A stretch of DNA of 18,474 bases from JANXQG01 sp037147235 (lineage in GTDB: Bacteria; Planctomycetota; Planctomycetia; Pirellulales; Thermoguttaceae). A program made the position numbers and the translations under genes. Of this stretch, positions 1-9,047 are shown piece after piece (the stretch's first letter is position 1; each line of letters starts with the position of its first letter). The stretch is from assembly GCA_037147235.1 (NCBI GenBank), contig JBAWVO010000112.1, positions 1 through 18,474 on the forward strand, written 5' to 3'. Below the pieces are notes generated by a model that did not search any database, was not told where the DNA came from, and saw only the letters and a program-made list of their open reading frames with translations.

Positions 1-60
1 TGGCACGGGCATCTTGCCCGTGTCGAATTCCACGGGCTGGAAGCCCGTGCCACGGGCTTG
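1..60. repeat. Cluster of short palindromes with 3-nt loops
   Basis: Two perfect 8-bp hairpins lie side by side. CACGGGCA (4-11) pairs with TGCCCGTG (15-22) around a TCT loop. CACGGGCT (31-38) pairs with AGCCCGTG (42-49) around a GGA loop. A third CACGGGCT arm (51-58) follows directly and could pair with 42-49 instead. The cluster sits downstream of the truncated DUF4186 gene, at the end of the minus-strand array. The design resembles REP-type intergenic palindromes, but no GTAG tetranucleotide is visible next to these copies. The cluster may continue beyond the window edge. Confidence 0.75.
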
Positions 61-158
61 CCAGAAAATCTTGCCACACACGTTTCATGATGCTAGGGCA
101 CAGATACCTCTGGGGGGTGCCTCCGCAAGAGCCGCCCCAAAGCCCAGCGGGCGCAAAC

Positions 159-311
159 TCACCACCATCGCCTAACGAATCGCCTGCCGTGTTCCAGGAC
201 GACGGCCAGGGTTTTCTCGTTCAGGTACGACGCTTCCTTGGGCCCGAGCCGAAAGCGACTTCGGAACTTACTCCGTGCCAGGGCTGCAAACAACTCGTCC
301 GGGTCGCGCAT
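159..311 (-). pseudogene. Truncated DUF4186 family gene (N-terminal 50 codons)
   Basis: The frame encodes 50 residues starting MRDPDELFAALARSKF, followed by FRSRFRLGPKEASYLNEK and VLEHGRRFV. This matches the start of the DUF4186 family, small proteins of roughly 110-120 residues and unknown function. The family then normally continues with an APA..NDGKQTP segment, a GHPVF..QHATATCCRGC segment and a KWH motif. Here the frame stops right after GRRFVRRWW. The +1 frame downstream contains FAPA and, 9 residues later, TPQR, which may be a decayed continuation after a frameshift, but the Cys/His core is not seen. Its ATG (309-311) overlaps the TGA of the HEAT gene upstream (311-313) as TGATG, so it was probably once translationally coupled to that gene. 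The family assignment is from memory of the motif. Confidence 0.55.
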
Positions 312-3300
312 CAATGCTCCAGTGTGAATGTGATGTCGCCGGACGTCATCTCGTCAACCGTCTTGTATTTCCCGGACGCAACCTCTTCGGCCAGTCTTTC
401 TGCCCGTTTGGTCCGTTGCTGCGATTTCTCGATCTGCCGCATCTCTTCCGCGCGTTCAGCCGGAATACTTACCTCCATGTGCCAACCTTGCTGGTTCCGC
501 AATACGACCTTGAACTTGACTTTCGCCGGATCGGGGCTTGCTTCCGCTTGCTTCATCTCAACCGCGAGCTTCACACGCCGGAGGGCCGAATGGCCCTCGC
601 CCGCCTCCGGCTGTTTCGCCGGCTTCTCCGCAACCAATCTTCCCACGTGCCGCTTGACGTCAACTTCTACGACCAGCCGACGGGACTTCCCGTCTTTGGC
701 AGAGAAACTTACCCGACACCAACCGTCTTTGGTCGGCCCTGCCGAGCAGCCGGCGGGAACCACATACTCGTTTGCCAGGGCCGTGCGATACACGAACTCG
801 TTCGCGAAAGTCCAGGCGATGGATGTGTCTCGCTCAGCCGGGCCGGGATCGCTCCCGCGTACGTGGCGATATAGCGAGGATGCCGCCAACGTGTACTCGA
901 CGCCCGCTTCGGGCCGGAACTGGGAGTCGAGCTTCGCCGGTATCTCGCGGCGCGCCCTCGCGGCATTCTCGTCGCCCTGCTTGCGAGGGACCGTGCCAAC
1001 CGGGTTGGCGGGAGCGACACATGGTTCCGGCGATTTGTCGGCCGTCTCCGTGATGTGTTGCAGGGCTCCCAGGAAGTTGAAGCTGCCTTGCAGAATCCGC
1101 TCCTCCTCCGTCAGTTTGGTGAAATCTGTCTCGTTTTTCACCTTCTCCAATTTCTCTGCGTTGCGTCCAGCCTTCAGAAACTGCTCCAGTGAGGCAATGA
1201 GTGCCTTCTGAAGGGGATGCCCCTTGGTAATGTGGACGGAGCATCGCATGTCTGGTTCATCCGTGCATCTCTTGGTGCTCAGAAACAACTCGCGGCGGAA
1301 GGGTTTGTTGAAAAGATACAATGGCTGGCCAGTCTTGTCCTTGATCAGCAATTCGGTGGCACCGCAGTCGAGCGGCTCATAAGCCGTCACTTCAATGGGT
1401 GGGCTCAGACTGGTTGGCAATACCGGCGTAAAACGGATCCCTTCCAGCGTCCAACCGCCTCCCGGACCTTCGGGGCTAAAAACCGCTGGCCAATGAACGC
1501 GGACCACCTCCGGCTCCCGAGTTGAGGTCAGGGACAGACCGGCCTGCTGCGCTATGATCCCGTCAGGACCATCGGCCCGCGGTTTCGTGACTTCCAGTTG
1601 CACCCTTTGCGTGGCCGCAGAACCCTCGCGTGCGCTCAAAGCGAAGGTGAACGTGTACATCCCTGGCTTCTTGAGCCTACAATCCATGTCGAAAACAAGG
1701 CGTCCGTCTTCAGCACGGCCGTCCTTCTCTTTGACATCAACAACATCGAGCGTGTGGGCGATACCGTACCTCTGGTCGAACGCCGAGCGCTTGTCGGCCC
1801 TTGCGCCGGGCGAGGCAGATTCATTTTTCGGCTGCGCGGCGGGCCGTAGAGCCTTGTTTTTCACTTGCTCAAGTGCTGAGATCGCGGCTCGAACTACACG
1901 TTCTTCCTTGTCCTGGGCCATTCGCTCCAGGAAGGGCGTGGCTTCGGCCGCGAAGTCCCTTACGCGGGCCACTGCCCACACGGTCTCCGTCCGCACGTTC
2001 GGGTCGCGATGACCGGAAAGCTTGACAATCAACGGCAAGGCCGATCGGGCGTCTGGGCCAATGCGGCCTATGGCCTCGACCAGCATGCATATCCCCGCGA
2101 CATCGATACTGCCGGGATCAAACTGCTCGACCATCTGCGTTAGCCGGCCGACGCCAGCCTTCCCGCCGGGGCCCAACCGTCCCAAGTAGCGAGCCGCGTC
2201 GAGTTGCACCTGACGGGCCGGGTTGTTCAGCGCGCGCAGACAATCGGCCAGCCGATCAGTGTCATTCGGTTGAGTTGCCGGCTTGACGACACTACCCTGG
2301 GGCGTGAGATCCTTGCCACGGCTCAGTTCATCCTGGGTCAACCCAAGCATCTCGTTCCGCCCGCCCAACCCGGCGCCGCCCGGAATCCACCGTCCGTTGA
2401 ACGATCGAGCGATTCCCCAAGGCGTGAAGACCCAGTCGCACCAACCGCTCGGCGTAACGGCCTGCCCGCGATAGCGAATAATTAGTTCATACGGGCTAAT
2501 CGCCCCCTCCACAGGCGAAAAGCGAACTTCGTGCTCCCAATCGCCGGCGGCGTACCTGGCGGGGAACGGCGTGAATCGTGGAGAACCAAGCCACGCCGAC
2601 GCGGCAATCGGTTGCGCCACCGCGGCGGTGACGCTTTGAGCGTGAGGGACGAGGATCGCTCCGGTCCGCGCGTCGACGACAACAAAGTGCCCGCGGCTTT
2701 GGTATCTTCTCGAATCGTTCACCCAGAAGACCACCCACACGTTCTCCATCTCGCGCGTCTCGATGCGTACTTTAGGCCCACCCGTCGTCCCCACGTCCAC
2801 GCCGACGATCGCCTTGGCATAGTACACGGCCGATTCCGCGTGGCTGGTGTCGCCCGGTTCGAGCTTGACGGAGTTCTTGACCATCGCCTCGACCTGCCCG
2901 GCTGTCAGCGACTGACCCATGGCGGGCTGACGGGTCTCCTTTGTGGTATCCAGGGCGGACAGGATGTCTTCACGGTAGCGCGGCCAATCCTTTCCTCCAC
3001 CCCAGATCACGAGTTTGTGCCCTCTCCAGTGAGCCAGCGGTTTGTCATTCTTCCTCCAAACCGAATCGCAGATACTGATGTTCTCGGTTGGATCGTTTAC
3101 CCCTTCCTGATAGTCTCGGTTCTGCGCCTTCTTGTGGCTGAGAAAAAGGAAAAAGTAACGCGACGATTCGTGCGAGACGACTTCCCACTGTTCGGGCAGC
3201 TTTGGCTTGATCGCCGCCAAGAGGTCCTGCATGTCAACGCTCGTCGCGCCCGGCGCAGCGGAAACGTCAACCTTGACCGTGTTGGACTCCACGCGCCCCT

Positions 3301-4171
3301 CCCAAAAACTCCACCACGGGGTGGCCTTGCGTGACGGTTCAAGGATGCAGCGAACTTCAGTGACTCCCGTTCTCGGGAACGTCAGCGAGAGTTCAACTGT
3401 TGACGTCGCACCGGGCTTTAGGTCGCCTCCCGGATACCTGCCGTGACCCAAGGCTCCACCCTGGTGTTTGACGGTCCGGGTCGTGCCGTCCGCGTCCTTG
3501 ATTTCAGACGTCACAAACTGGTCGATGAATCTCGGCCACGGGAGATTCACCGAGGTGGTCGAGACGTTCTTAATCTTGAGAATCATCCGCGAAGGTTGCC
3601 CTGCGACAACGGGCGGCGGCACGGAAAGGGTCAGTTCAAGAATGGGACCGGAGTGGGCGGGCGGCGTGTCCGTTCCGGCCGCGCAGGGGACGATCGCTTC
3701 CACCACAAAACCGGCTCCACGGTTTGCCGGTCGCGAGCCAACGATCTCGGGGTCGCTGTCCGGCTTCGTCTTGAGCACGGGTTCCATCGGGATCTGCTCC
3801 GCGTGGTCCGTCGGTTTGTACGGCTCACCCTCTGTGTGGTGCCCGCGTAGGGTGACCTGTTTCCCCTTGAGGGCTGCCAGATCGGCGGTTGAGACAGTTG
3901 GCGAGGGCCGCAGTGTGACATGCCGTTTTCGGGTTTCCTGCCAGGTCTTTTCGCCGTCCTTATAGGTCTCGGTCACATCGCCAATGTCGAGGACGTAGTA
4001 TGGATCGCTGGGCGAGTTCCACGCCTCGTAGGATTTGACGTTGGCGTGTTTCTCGATCACTACGCCTTCAAGGGTGCCTGTCTTCGCCAGGGCTGGTTTG
4101 CCAGGTTTCTCCTCGGCAAACGCGACGCCCGACAGGGCGAACGCCGCGATGATCGTTAGGACTGGCCTCAT
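311..4171 (-). CDS. Large exported HEAT-repeat protein with PepSY-like segment
   Basis: The 1286-aa product has a signal peptide at about residues 1-19 (hydrophobic core, then VAFA before EE). Residues about 176-305 look like an Ig-type beta-sandwich (the segment begins GPILELTLSVPPPVVAGQ). Residues about 465-510 have a PepSY-like pattern ending GHFVVVDARTGAIL. Residues about 638-772 form HEAT repeats with motifs such as LDAARYLGRLGPGG, LVEAIGRIGPDARSALP and VRTETVWAVARV. A short charged helix (about 1240-1270) may be a coiled coil. No catalytic motif is recognisable, and HEAT repeats suggest protein binding. The ATG overlaps the stop of the 873-aa HEAT gene by four bases (ATGA), indicating coupled translation, and the stop overlaps the ATG of the DUF4186 remnant. 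The cellular role is unknown. Long open frames antisense to it are shadows. Confidence 0.85.
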   Translation of the reverse strand: MRPVLTIIAAFALSGVAFAEEKPGKPALAKTGTLEGVVIEKHANVKSYEAWNSPSDPYYVLDIGDVTETYKDGEKTWQETRKRHVTLRPSPTVSTADLAALKGKQVTLRGHHTEGEPYKPTDHAEQIPMEPVLKTKPDSDPEIVGSRPANRGAGFVVEAIVPCAAGTDTPPAHSGPILELTLSVPPPVVAGQPSRMILKIKNVSTTSVNLPWPRFIDQFVTSEIKDADGTTRTVKHQGGALGHGRYPGGDLKPGATSTVELSLTFPRTGVTEVRCILEPSRKATPWWSFWEGRVESNTVKVDVSAAPGATSVDMQDLLAAIKPKLPEQWEVVSHESSRYFFLFLSHKKAQNRDYQEGVNDPTENISICDSVWRKNDKPLAHWRGHKLVIWGGGKDWPRYREDILSALDTTKETRQPAMGQSLTAGQVEAMVKNSVKLEPGDTSHAESAVYYAKAIVGVDVGTTGGPKVRIETREMENVWVVFWVNDSRRYQSRGHFVVVDARTGAILVPHAQSVTAAVAQPIAASAWLGSPRFTPFPARYAAGDWEHEVRFSPVEGAISPYELIIRYRGQAVTPSGWCDWVFTPWGIARSFNGRWIPGGAGLGGRNEMLGLTQDELSRGKDLTPQGSVVKPATQPNDTDRLADCLRALNNPARQVQLDAARYLGRLGPGGKAGVGRLTQMVEQFDPGSIDVAGICMLVEAIGRIGPDARSALPLIVKLSGHRDPNVRTETVWAVARVRDFAAEATPFLERMAQDKEERVVRAAISALEQVKNKALRPAAQPKNESASPGARADKRSAFDQRYGIAHTLDVVDVKEKDGRAEDGRLVFDMDCRLKKPGMYTFTFALSAREGSAATQRVQLEVTKPRADGPDGIIAQQAGLSLTSTREPEVVRVHWPAVFSPEGPGGGWTLEGIRFTPVLPTSLSPPIEVTAYEPLDCGATELLIKDKTGQPLYLFNKPFRRELFLSTKRCTDEPDMRCSVHITKGHPLQKALIASLEQFLKAGRNAEKLEKVKNETDFTKLTEEERILQGSFNFLGALQHITETADKSPEPCVAPANPVGTVPRKQGDENAARARREIPAKLDSQFRPEAGVEYTLAASSLYRHVRGSDPGPAERDTSIAWTFANEFVYRTALANEYVVPAGCSAGPTKDGWCRVSFSAKDGKSRRLVVEVDVKRHVGRLVAEKPAKQPEAGEGHSALRRVKLAVEMKQAEASPDPAKVKFKVVLRNQQGWHMEVSIPAERAEEMRQIEKSQQRTKRAERLAEEVASGKYKTVDEMTSGDITFTLEH

Positions 4172-6789
4172 GGTTTGCCCTCTTTCTTTTCAGGGATCGG
4201 TTCTTCCGGGTTTTTTGTCTGCCGCAGGGTCGCCACCTTGCGGCAAACTTCCGCCAGGGCTTTTTCCGACTTGGCGGGGTCTGTCAGAGCGTACTTGTCC
4301 TGATCGGTGAGCAGGGCCTTGCCGGCGTGGGCATTGACCGCTTGCATCGCATACTGCCGGTACATATCGTCGCCCATGCGGTGATTGGGCTGCGTCCACA
4401 AGGGGACGAACCGCTCGTCGAGCACGATGTCGACCAGTGCCGTACGCTTGGGCGGAGTCAGGGGCGATTGACCAAGGGCCTGAAGCATTGCCTGACGAAG
4501 ATCGGGGAATCCACTCTTCCGGCCCGTTTCGGCGAAGAACTCTTTCTTGAGAAACTCCCCGTTCTCGGGCAGCCCGACGCGGATCAGTTCTTGAGCCACG
4601 GCCCCTCGTACAAACAGATCGCCCTCGGTCCGCATCCTGCTCCGCAACCAGCCATCGCGGGTTTTCGGTTCGTCGAGGTTGGTCGCTTCGGCCGGAGACA
4701 GCAGGTGAGAAATCCCAACCACAAAGGCCGTCTGGCCAGACCACCACACGCCGCCATGCTCGCGATCCATGATTGCCCGCAACCGCGGGAGGTGCTCGGG
4801 GGTGAAGAACAACTCGGCGCGCCCGACCACCTGGACGACCAGGTTGTTGTAGTTATACGGGTTCTTCCACTCCACATCCTCCCATAGGTCCTTTCGCTCC
4901 AGCAGTTCGAGCAGGCGATCCGTGCCGATTCGGTGGCAGATGAAGGGACCCAGCAGAGGCTCGTCGAGGCCTACACCCAAGGAGGTGGAGTAGCGATTCA
5001 TCGCCGCCAGGCGCACCTTCGCTTCGATTTCCGCTGGAAGCTGGGCCAGTTCCCCGGCCACTGCCTGGCGAACCGCGTCGAATCGCTGTTGCTTCTGGGC
5101 GAGGATTCGGTTTCGCTTGGCCTCATAGCTCTTTAGGTCTTTTGGTTCGTCCTCCTGCCACGCCGCGGCCGCCAGGGCGTCGGCTGCCGCCAGTTCGCGG
5201 ATGAGCCGCTGCTGCCAGTACCACACGCAGGTGCGGCCACCGCGGTTGCGCCGCCACCACGGGTCAAAATCCTTGGCCGTCAGTTCCACGCCCGTCATAA
5301 GTCGCAGCGCCAGCCGTGCCGTGTCGGCTACCGTGCGATTGTGCCAACTTCGCATGTGGTGCAGGCCATTGGCCACGATCTCTTCTCCTCCGATGTACCT
5401 GGCCGAGCGCGTGTGGTTCCCGCCCAACCCAGGAAGTCCATCGGCATCGTCCTTCAACAGACGGCCAATTCGCCCGACATCCTCCGGCTGGTGCAACGTG
5501 GCCAGCGACTCGGCCGCCACGCATCGTATGGCTGGGTCCTTGTCTTCCAGCAGCTTGCGAAGCTCCGGGGCATCGGTCTGCGGCGGCCAGTGCTCGATCT
5601 TGTCCAGATTCTGTCGCATCGGTCGCAAGAGCGCCGAATTCGGTGTGTAGTGCGACGCCCAGGGGCGAGCCTGGGTATAGGCTTCAACATCCTCCGTTCG
5701 CGGAAAGAGCAGCGGTGTTTTGCGGTCGGAAGGTTCACAGGCTTCCAGGGCCAAGGATCGGACCGACGCATCGTCGACCTGTTGTCCTTTGGCCGCCAGG
5801 GCGCGGCTCACGTCGATGGCCCGCTGGAGACGCTGCCGGACAGATAGGTTCGACGGCTCGGATGGCTTCGTTTGCGTGATCCATAATTCGACGGTGTGTG
5901 CATAGGGTGGAGTGCCAGGCCGTAAAAAACCTTCAACGATACGAAACCGCAATTCCTTTTCGGCTCGCAGGCGTGGTGGCAATTCGGTAGTGCCGTGGAC
6001 CGGCACATACCTTCCGGTGATACTTAGTTCCCCGTTCTCGTTGAGTTGCCAATGCCCACGGAACTCATATTCGGGGGGACGTGCAGATCGCAAAGGGCAC
6101 CATTTTATTCCTTGTCCCTCCGTAAACGTGGTTTCGACCACAACATCGCTCATGTCCTTGTGGTCGGAGAACTGAAGGACCACGAAGACGTTCTTCATAA
6201 TTTCATGAGTACGTTCTGGTGCCGAAAATACATTGGTTCCTGAAATACAGAGGTCTCTCGGCTTCAGCCCGGGAGCGATCTGGAAATCCACCGGATCAGA
6301 CCGCAGCGGCGTGCCCGCTTGGAATACACCATCCCACCAACGGATTCGGTATTGGCTAGGCCGGGCGATCTCTGCGAAAGGGATCTTGCCGCCCGCACGC
6401 CAGCCACTTCCTTCACTGTAGACCAGCTTGCTGAGGTCCCACTGCCCAATCAGCGTCTGCCCGTGAGCGGGAACCTCGATGTCCTTGTGGTTTGCACAGG
6501 GGGGAGCCGCAACGGCCTCTGCCGACCATGCCTTCCCGCCCTCGGCCATGAGCTTGATCTGGCAGGAAGACTTGATGTTCTTGTCTCCCAGCCCTCCGCG
6601 ATATATCTGCGGATTGTTGGTTCGATTGACGAACCGAGCCTCGACCACAATGCTTTCGTTGACTGCAAACGTGGGCGGTTTCTTCCGAAAGCCCAGCTCC
6701 ACCGAGATCGAGTGCTCGCCCGCACGCATGGCGGCAACGAAGACCCCCAACACCACGAAGGCTATCGATGCCAAGCTCACGATTCTCAT
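4168..6789 (-). CDS. Exported HEAT-like repeat protein, 873 aa
   Basis: The product starts MRIVSLASIAFVVLG and has a probable signal peptide ending near residue 23 (AAMRA before GEH). Residues about 26-170 have the beta-rich pattern of an Ig-like domain (VELGFRKKPPTFAVNESIVV). Residues about 406-448 are HEAT-like (ELRKLLEDKDPAIRCVAAES). The DFDPWWRRN segment at about 507 is of a kind I associate with planctomycete HEAT proteins. A charged helical stretch covers about 550-595. No enzyme motif is seen. The upstream sequence has a GGGAGA purine run before the ATG. The stop overlaps the start of the 1286-aa HEAT gene (ATGA), so the two are likely made together and may interact. Confidence 0.82.
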   Translation of the reverse strand: MRIVSLASIAFVVLGVFVAAMRAGEHSISVELGFRKKPPTFAVNESIVVEARFVNRTNNPQIYRGGLGDKNIKSSCQIKLMAEGGKAWSAEAVAAPPCANHKDIEVPAHGQTLIGQWDLSKLVYSEGSGWRAGGKIPFAEIARPSQYRIRWWDGVFQAGTPLRSDPVDFQIAPGLKPRDLCISGTNVFSAPERTHEIMKNVFVVLQFSDHKDMSDVVVETTFTEGQGIKWCPLRSARPPEYEFRGHWQLNENGELSITGRYVPVHGTTELPPRLRAEKELRFRIVEGFLRPGTPPYAHTVELWITQTKPSEPSNLSVRQRLQRAIDVSRALAAKGQQVDDASVRSLALEACEPSDRKTPLLFPRTEDVEAYTQARPWASHYTPNSALLRPMRQNLDKIEHWPPQTDAPELRKLLEDKDPAIRCVAAESLATLHQPEDVGRIGRLLKDDADGLPGLGGNHTRSARYIGGEEIVANGLHHMRSWHNRTVADTARLALRLMTGVELTAKDFDPWWRRNRGGRTCVWYWQQRLIRELAAADALAAAAWQEDEPKDLKSYEAKRNRILAQKQQRFDAVRQAVAGELAQLPAEIEAKVRLAAMNRYSTSLGVGLDEPLLGPFICHRIGTDRLLELLERKDLWEDVEWKNPYNYNNLVVQVVGRAELFFTPEHLPRLRAIMDREHGGVWWSGQTAFVVGISHLLSPAEATNLDEPKTRDGWLRSRMRTEGDLFVRGAVAQELIRVGLPENGEFLKKEFFAETGRKSGFPDLRQAMLQALGQSPLTPPKRTALVDIVLDERFVPLWTQPNHRMGDDMYRQYAMQAVNAHAGKALLTDQDKYALTDPAKSEKALAEVCRKVATLRQTKNPEEPIPEKKEGKP

Positions 6790-6838
6790 GGGACGGTCTC
6801 CCTCGCTTGTGTCCTGGCCGGATTCTTCCCTGTCTCCT

Positions 6839-7909
6839 TCACTTCTGCGATTCGTAGATCTGCTTGACCTCTGCGTGAGTCAGTGCTCGATCGTAGATTT
6901 TCACTTCGTCCACGATTCCGTGGACGGTGAATTGATTTCCCCAGTCAACGCCGAATAATTTACCTCCGCCCAGGTGTACCGGTGCCCGGTCGGAACGGAG
7001 CCGTCCAGAGTATGCCTCTGTCTTTTCGAGGTGCCCGTTCACATAGAGCTTTACCGAGGCACCATCGTAAACGCCGACTAGGTGATACCATTTGCCGGGA
7101 GCCAACTTGGTGGTGCCGATGGCACTCTTGCCGCCTCCCCGCTGCGGATCGGTGGCATTGCCTACGTGGAATAGGGGCTCGCCCCCCTTGCTGTAGCCGA
7201 GGCAGAAGGCAGGGTTCCACCATAGGTCATCTCCCTTGTTGATGATGTATCCATGCTCGTTACCGTATCCGCCGGGGCCTAATGTCGCAAGATTAACCCA
7301 TACGGCGAGCGTGAGATTGTCTCGAATCTCCAGGCTATCGCTGTTGGGAGTTGTGATGTGCTCGTTGGTTCCACTAAGACCGTAACCGCCTCCATTCTTC
7401 CCGTCGGGAGTGTATCTGGCACCCAAGACCGTGCCGTGGTTCCCTTTTCCGCTCTGGTCTGTAACTTTGCCACCCTCGTCCCGGTCGAACGAATAGTGCA
7501 AAACAAGCCCACGCTTCAGCCCCTCCGACAGGGATCCACCAGTCAACACCACGCGAAGCTCTCGGATGTGTTCAGCGGCTATTGACACTTTTCCAAATAC
7601 CGTCTCCAGTTTGATCGGCGCGAGACTACCGAAACTCTTGAGCTTGTCGCCGTTGAGTAAAGTAAACGCCGCCGTTTCGTGATCTTCGCCCATTTTGATG
7701 CTAAGGATCTGATTCAGTGGGACATCCATCTTGGCGTAGGTCGTCTGCACCGGCACCGACAAAATGCTTGGGATGCCGATGACGTGGGAACCGTCAACCA
7801 GATCGATTGCAAGACGAACCTGCGATTCGGCCTTGTCCTGTCCAGCCCACGCCGCTCCCACCAAGGTCATTGCTGTAAACAGTGCAATACATAATGCGAA
7901 TCTTTTCAT
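6839..7909 (-). CDS. Exported LamG-domain protein, last paralog of the array
   Basis: The 356-aa product has a signal peptide (MKRFALCIALFTAMTLVG, cleavage near AWA/GQD). Residues about 36-121 hold two copies of a ~37-residue beta motif: GSHVIGIPSILSVPVQT..YAKMDVPL followed by NGDKLKSFGSLAPIKLET.FGKV. A LamG/concanavalin-like jelly-roll covers about 133-350, with GLVLHYSFDRDEGG, KWYHLVGVYDGASVKLYVNG and the closing HGIVDEVKIYDRALTHAEVK. LamG domains usually bind glycans or proteins, but the ligand here is unknown. The start is supported by AAGGAG upstream of the ATG. A 107-bp block (7634-7740) is identical to 9819-9925 in the second paralog, which indicates recent duplication or gene conversion. 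Confidence 0.88.
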   Translation of the reverse strand: MKRFALCIALFTAMTLVGAAWAGQDKAESQVRLAIDLVDGSHVIGIPSILSVPVQTTYAKMDVPLNQILSIKMGEDHETAAFTLLNGDKLKSFGSLAPIKLETVFGKVSIAAEHIRELRVVLTGGSLSEGLKRGLVLHYSFDRDEGGKVTDQSGKGNHGTVLGARYTPDGKNGGGYGLSGTNEHITTPNSDSLEIRDNLTLAVWVNLATLGPGGYGNEHGYIINKGDDLWWNPAFCLGYSKGGEPLFHVGNATDPQRGGGKSAIGTTKLAPGKWYHLVGVYDGASVKLYVNGHLEKTEAYSGRLRSDRAPVHLGGGKLFGVDWGNQFTVHGIVDEVKIYDRALTHAEVKQIYESQK

Positions 7910-7960
7910 GCTACACTCCTTATGTTGGTGTTTGTTTCCTTCACTTCTGCAATTCGTACA
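7910..7960 (-). repeat. Duplicated intergenic spacer between paralogs
   Basis: Read on the minus strand, this spacer contains GAAGTGAAGGAAACAAACAC, then AGGAGTGTAGC before the ATG. Nearly the same sequence lies at 10095-10147 in front of the second paralog. Parts of it recur around 9017-9060 and 6830-6850. The duplicated unit therefore included the gene end, the spacer and the ribosome-binding site as well as the coding sequence. Confidence 0.7.
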
Positions 7961-9016
7961 TCACATCTGCTTGACCGAGAAATTGCGGATCCAGCCCATG
8001 CTGTCATGCCCCCACTGGAAGCCGACACCGCCATGGTCCAGCGTCTTGTCTCCGATGACCTCGCCCATTTTCTCGTCCCGCACATCGGCAAGTTGCTCGC
8101 CGTCAACCCAGACTCGAATGCGATTCCCGCATACATCGATCCGAATCTTGTTGCCATCCTTCAGGTTAATTTTCAGCCCACGTCCCTGCGCTAGGCTGCG
8201 GCCGCCCTCGCTGAACGGATTACCCCAACCCGACGGTACACGGCAATGGAAGTTGTATGCGCAACCGAGGCTCCATGTACCATCGGCACCGAGACTGAGC
8301 GCGTACCAGGTCGAGCCTAACTCGTTCCAACTCTCCTTCGCGTCGGCAACATGGAACAGGACGGCCCCGCTCCGATAGTCCAGCGGCAGCCCGTACGGGT
8401 TGAAAGCCGGATCGACGCCGCGCATACAGAACTCGAACTCGATGCTGTAGTCCTTCCACGCCGCACTGCCGATGTTGCTCATGAGCGTCGGCCCGCGTCC
8501 ATTACCGCCGTGGCCGTAACTGAATCCCGAACGGGCCTTGGGCAGTGAGACCAGTTTATCCCCCTGCACCTCAAACGCCGTTCGCCACGGCATCCAGTTT
8601 ACGCCTCCATAGGACAATGTCCCCTCACCAGTCGGCAACGTCCCGCCTGCCAACACAACCCGAAGCTCTCGGATGTGTTCCATGCCGATCTTCACCATTC
8701 CGAATACTGTTTCGAGCCTGATCGGCGCGAGACTGACGACGCCTTTGAGCTTGTCGCCATTCCGTAACTCAAGGGATGCCGTTTCGTGATCTTCGCCCAT
8801 CTTAATGCCAATGAGCTGCTTCAATGGGACATCCATCTTGGCGTAGGAAGTCTGCACTGGCACCGACAGAATGCTCGGGATGCCGATGACGTGGGAACCG
8901 TCAACCAGATCCAGTTCAAGACGCAGTTGCGGTTCGGCCTTGTCCTGTCCAGCCCACGCCGCTCCGACTAGCACCATGGCTGTAAACACTGCAATACATA
9001 ATGCGAATCGTTTCAT
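7961..9016 (-). CDS. Exported protein with paralog N-module and DUF1080/LamG-like C-terminus
   Basis: The 351-aa product shares its first ~124 residues (signal peptide and two beta motifs) with the flanking paralogs. Its C-terminal half is different. From about residue 140 it has a jelly-roll pattern closer to the DUF1080/3-keto-disaccharide hydrolase-like group: DYSIEFEF, VLFHVADA, GNRIRVWVDGEQLADVRDE, GVGFQWGHDSMGWIRNFSV. I see no catalytic set to assign an activity. The ATG has AAGGAG seven bases upstream. The frame ends VKQM-stop, and the next bases in another frame encode YELQK-stop, the tail found in the LamG paralogs. The present end is therefore a recombination or frameshift scar. An alternative reading is a plain LamG-superfamily lectin-like domain. 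Confidence 0.85.
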   Translation of the reverse strand: MKRFALCIAVFTAMVLVGAAWAGQDKAEPQLRLELDLVDGSHVIGIPSILSVPVQTSYAKMDVPLKQLIGIKMGEDHETASLELRNGDKLKGVVSLAPIRLETVFGMVKIGMEHIRELRVVLAGGTLPTGEGTLSYGGVNWMPWRTAFEVQGDKLVSLPKARSGFSYGHGGNGRGPTLMSNIGSAAWKDYSIEFEFCMRGVDPAFNPYGLPLDYRSGAVLFHVADAKESWNELGSTWYALSLGADGTWSLGCAYNFHCRVPSGWGNPFSEGGRSLAQGRGLKINLKDGNKIRIDVCGNRIRVWVDGEQLADVRDEKMGEVIGDKTLDHGGVGFQWGHDSMGWIRNFSVKQM

Positions 9017-9047
9017 GTCATTCTCCTTCTGATGCTGTTTGTTTTTT

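Noticed and set aside
87..1211. Long plus-strand open frame (374 codons)
   Set aside because: It is antisense to the 1286-aa HEAT gene, has low-complexity Ser/Arg/Pro composition, no ribosome-binding site and no domain pattern. It is a shadow of the GC-rich gene.
2531..3334. Long plus-strand open frame (267 codons)
   Set aside because: It is antisense to the same HEAT gene, which has clear signal peptide, HEAT motifs and overlaps with its neighbours.
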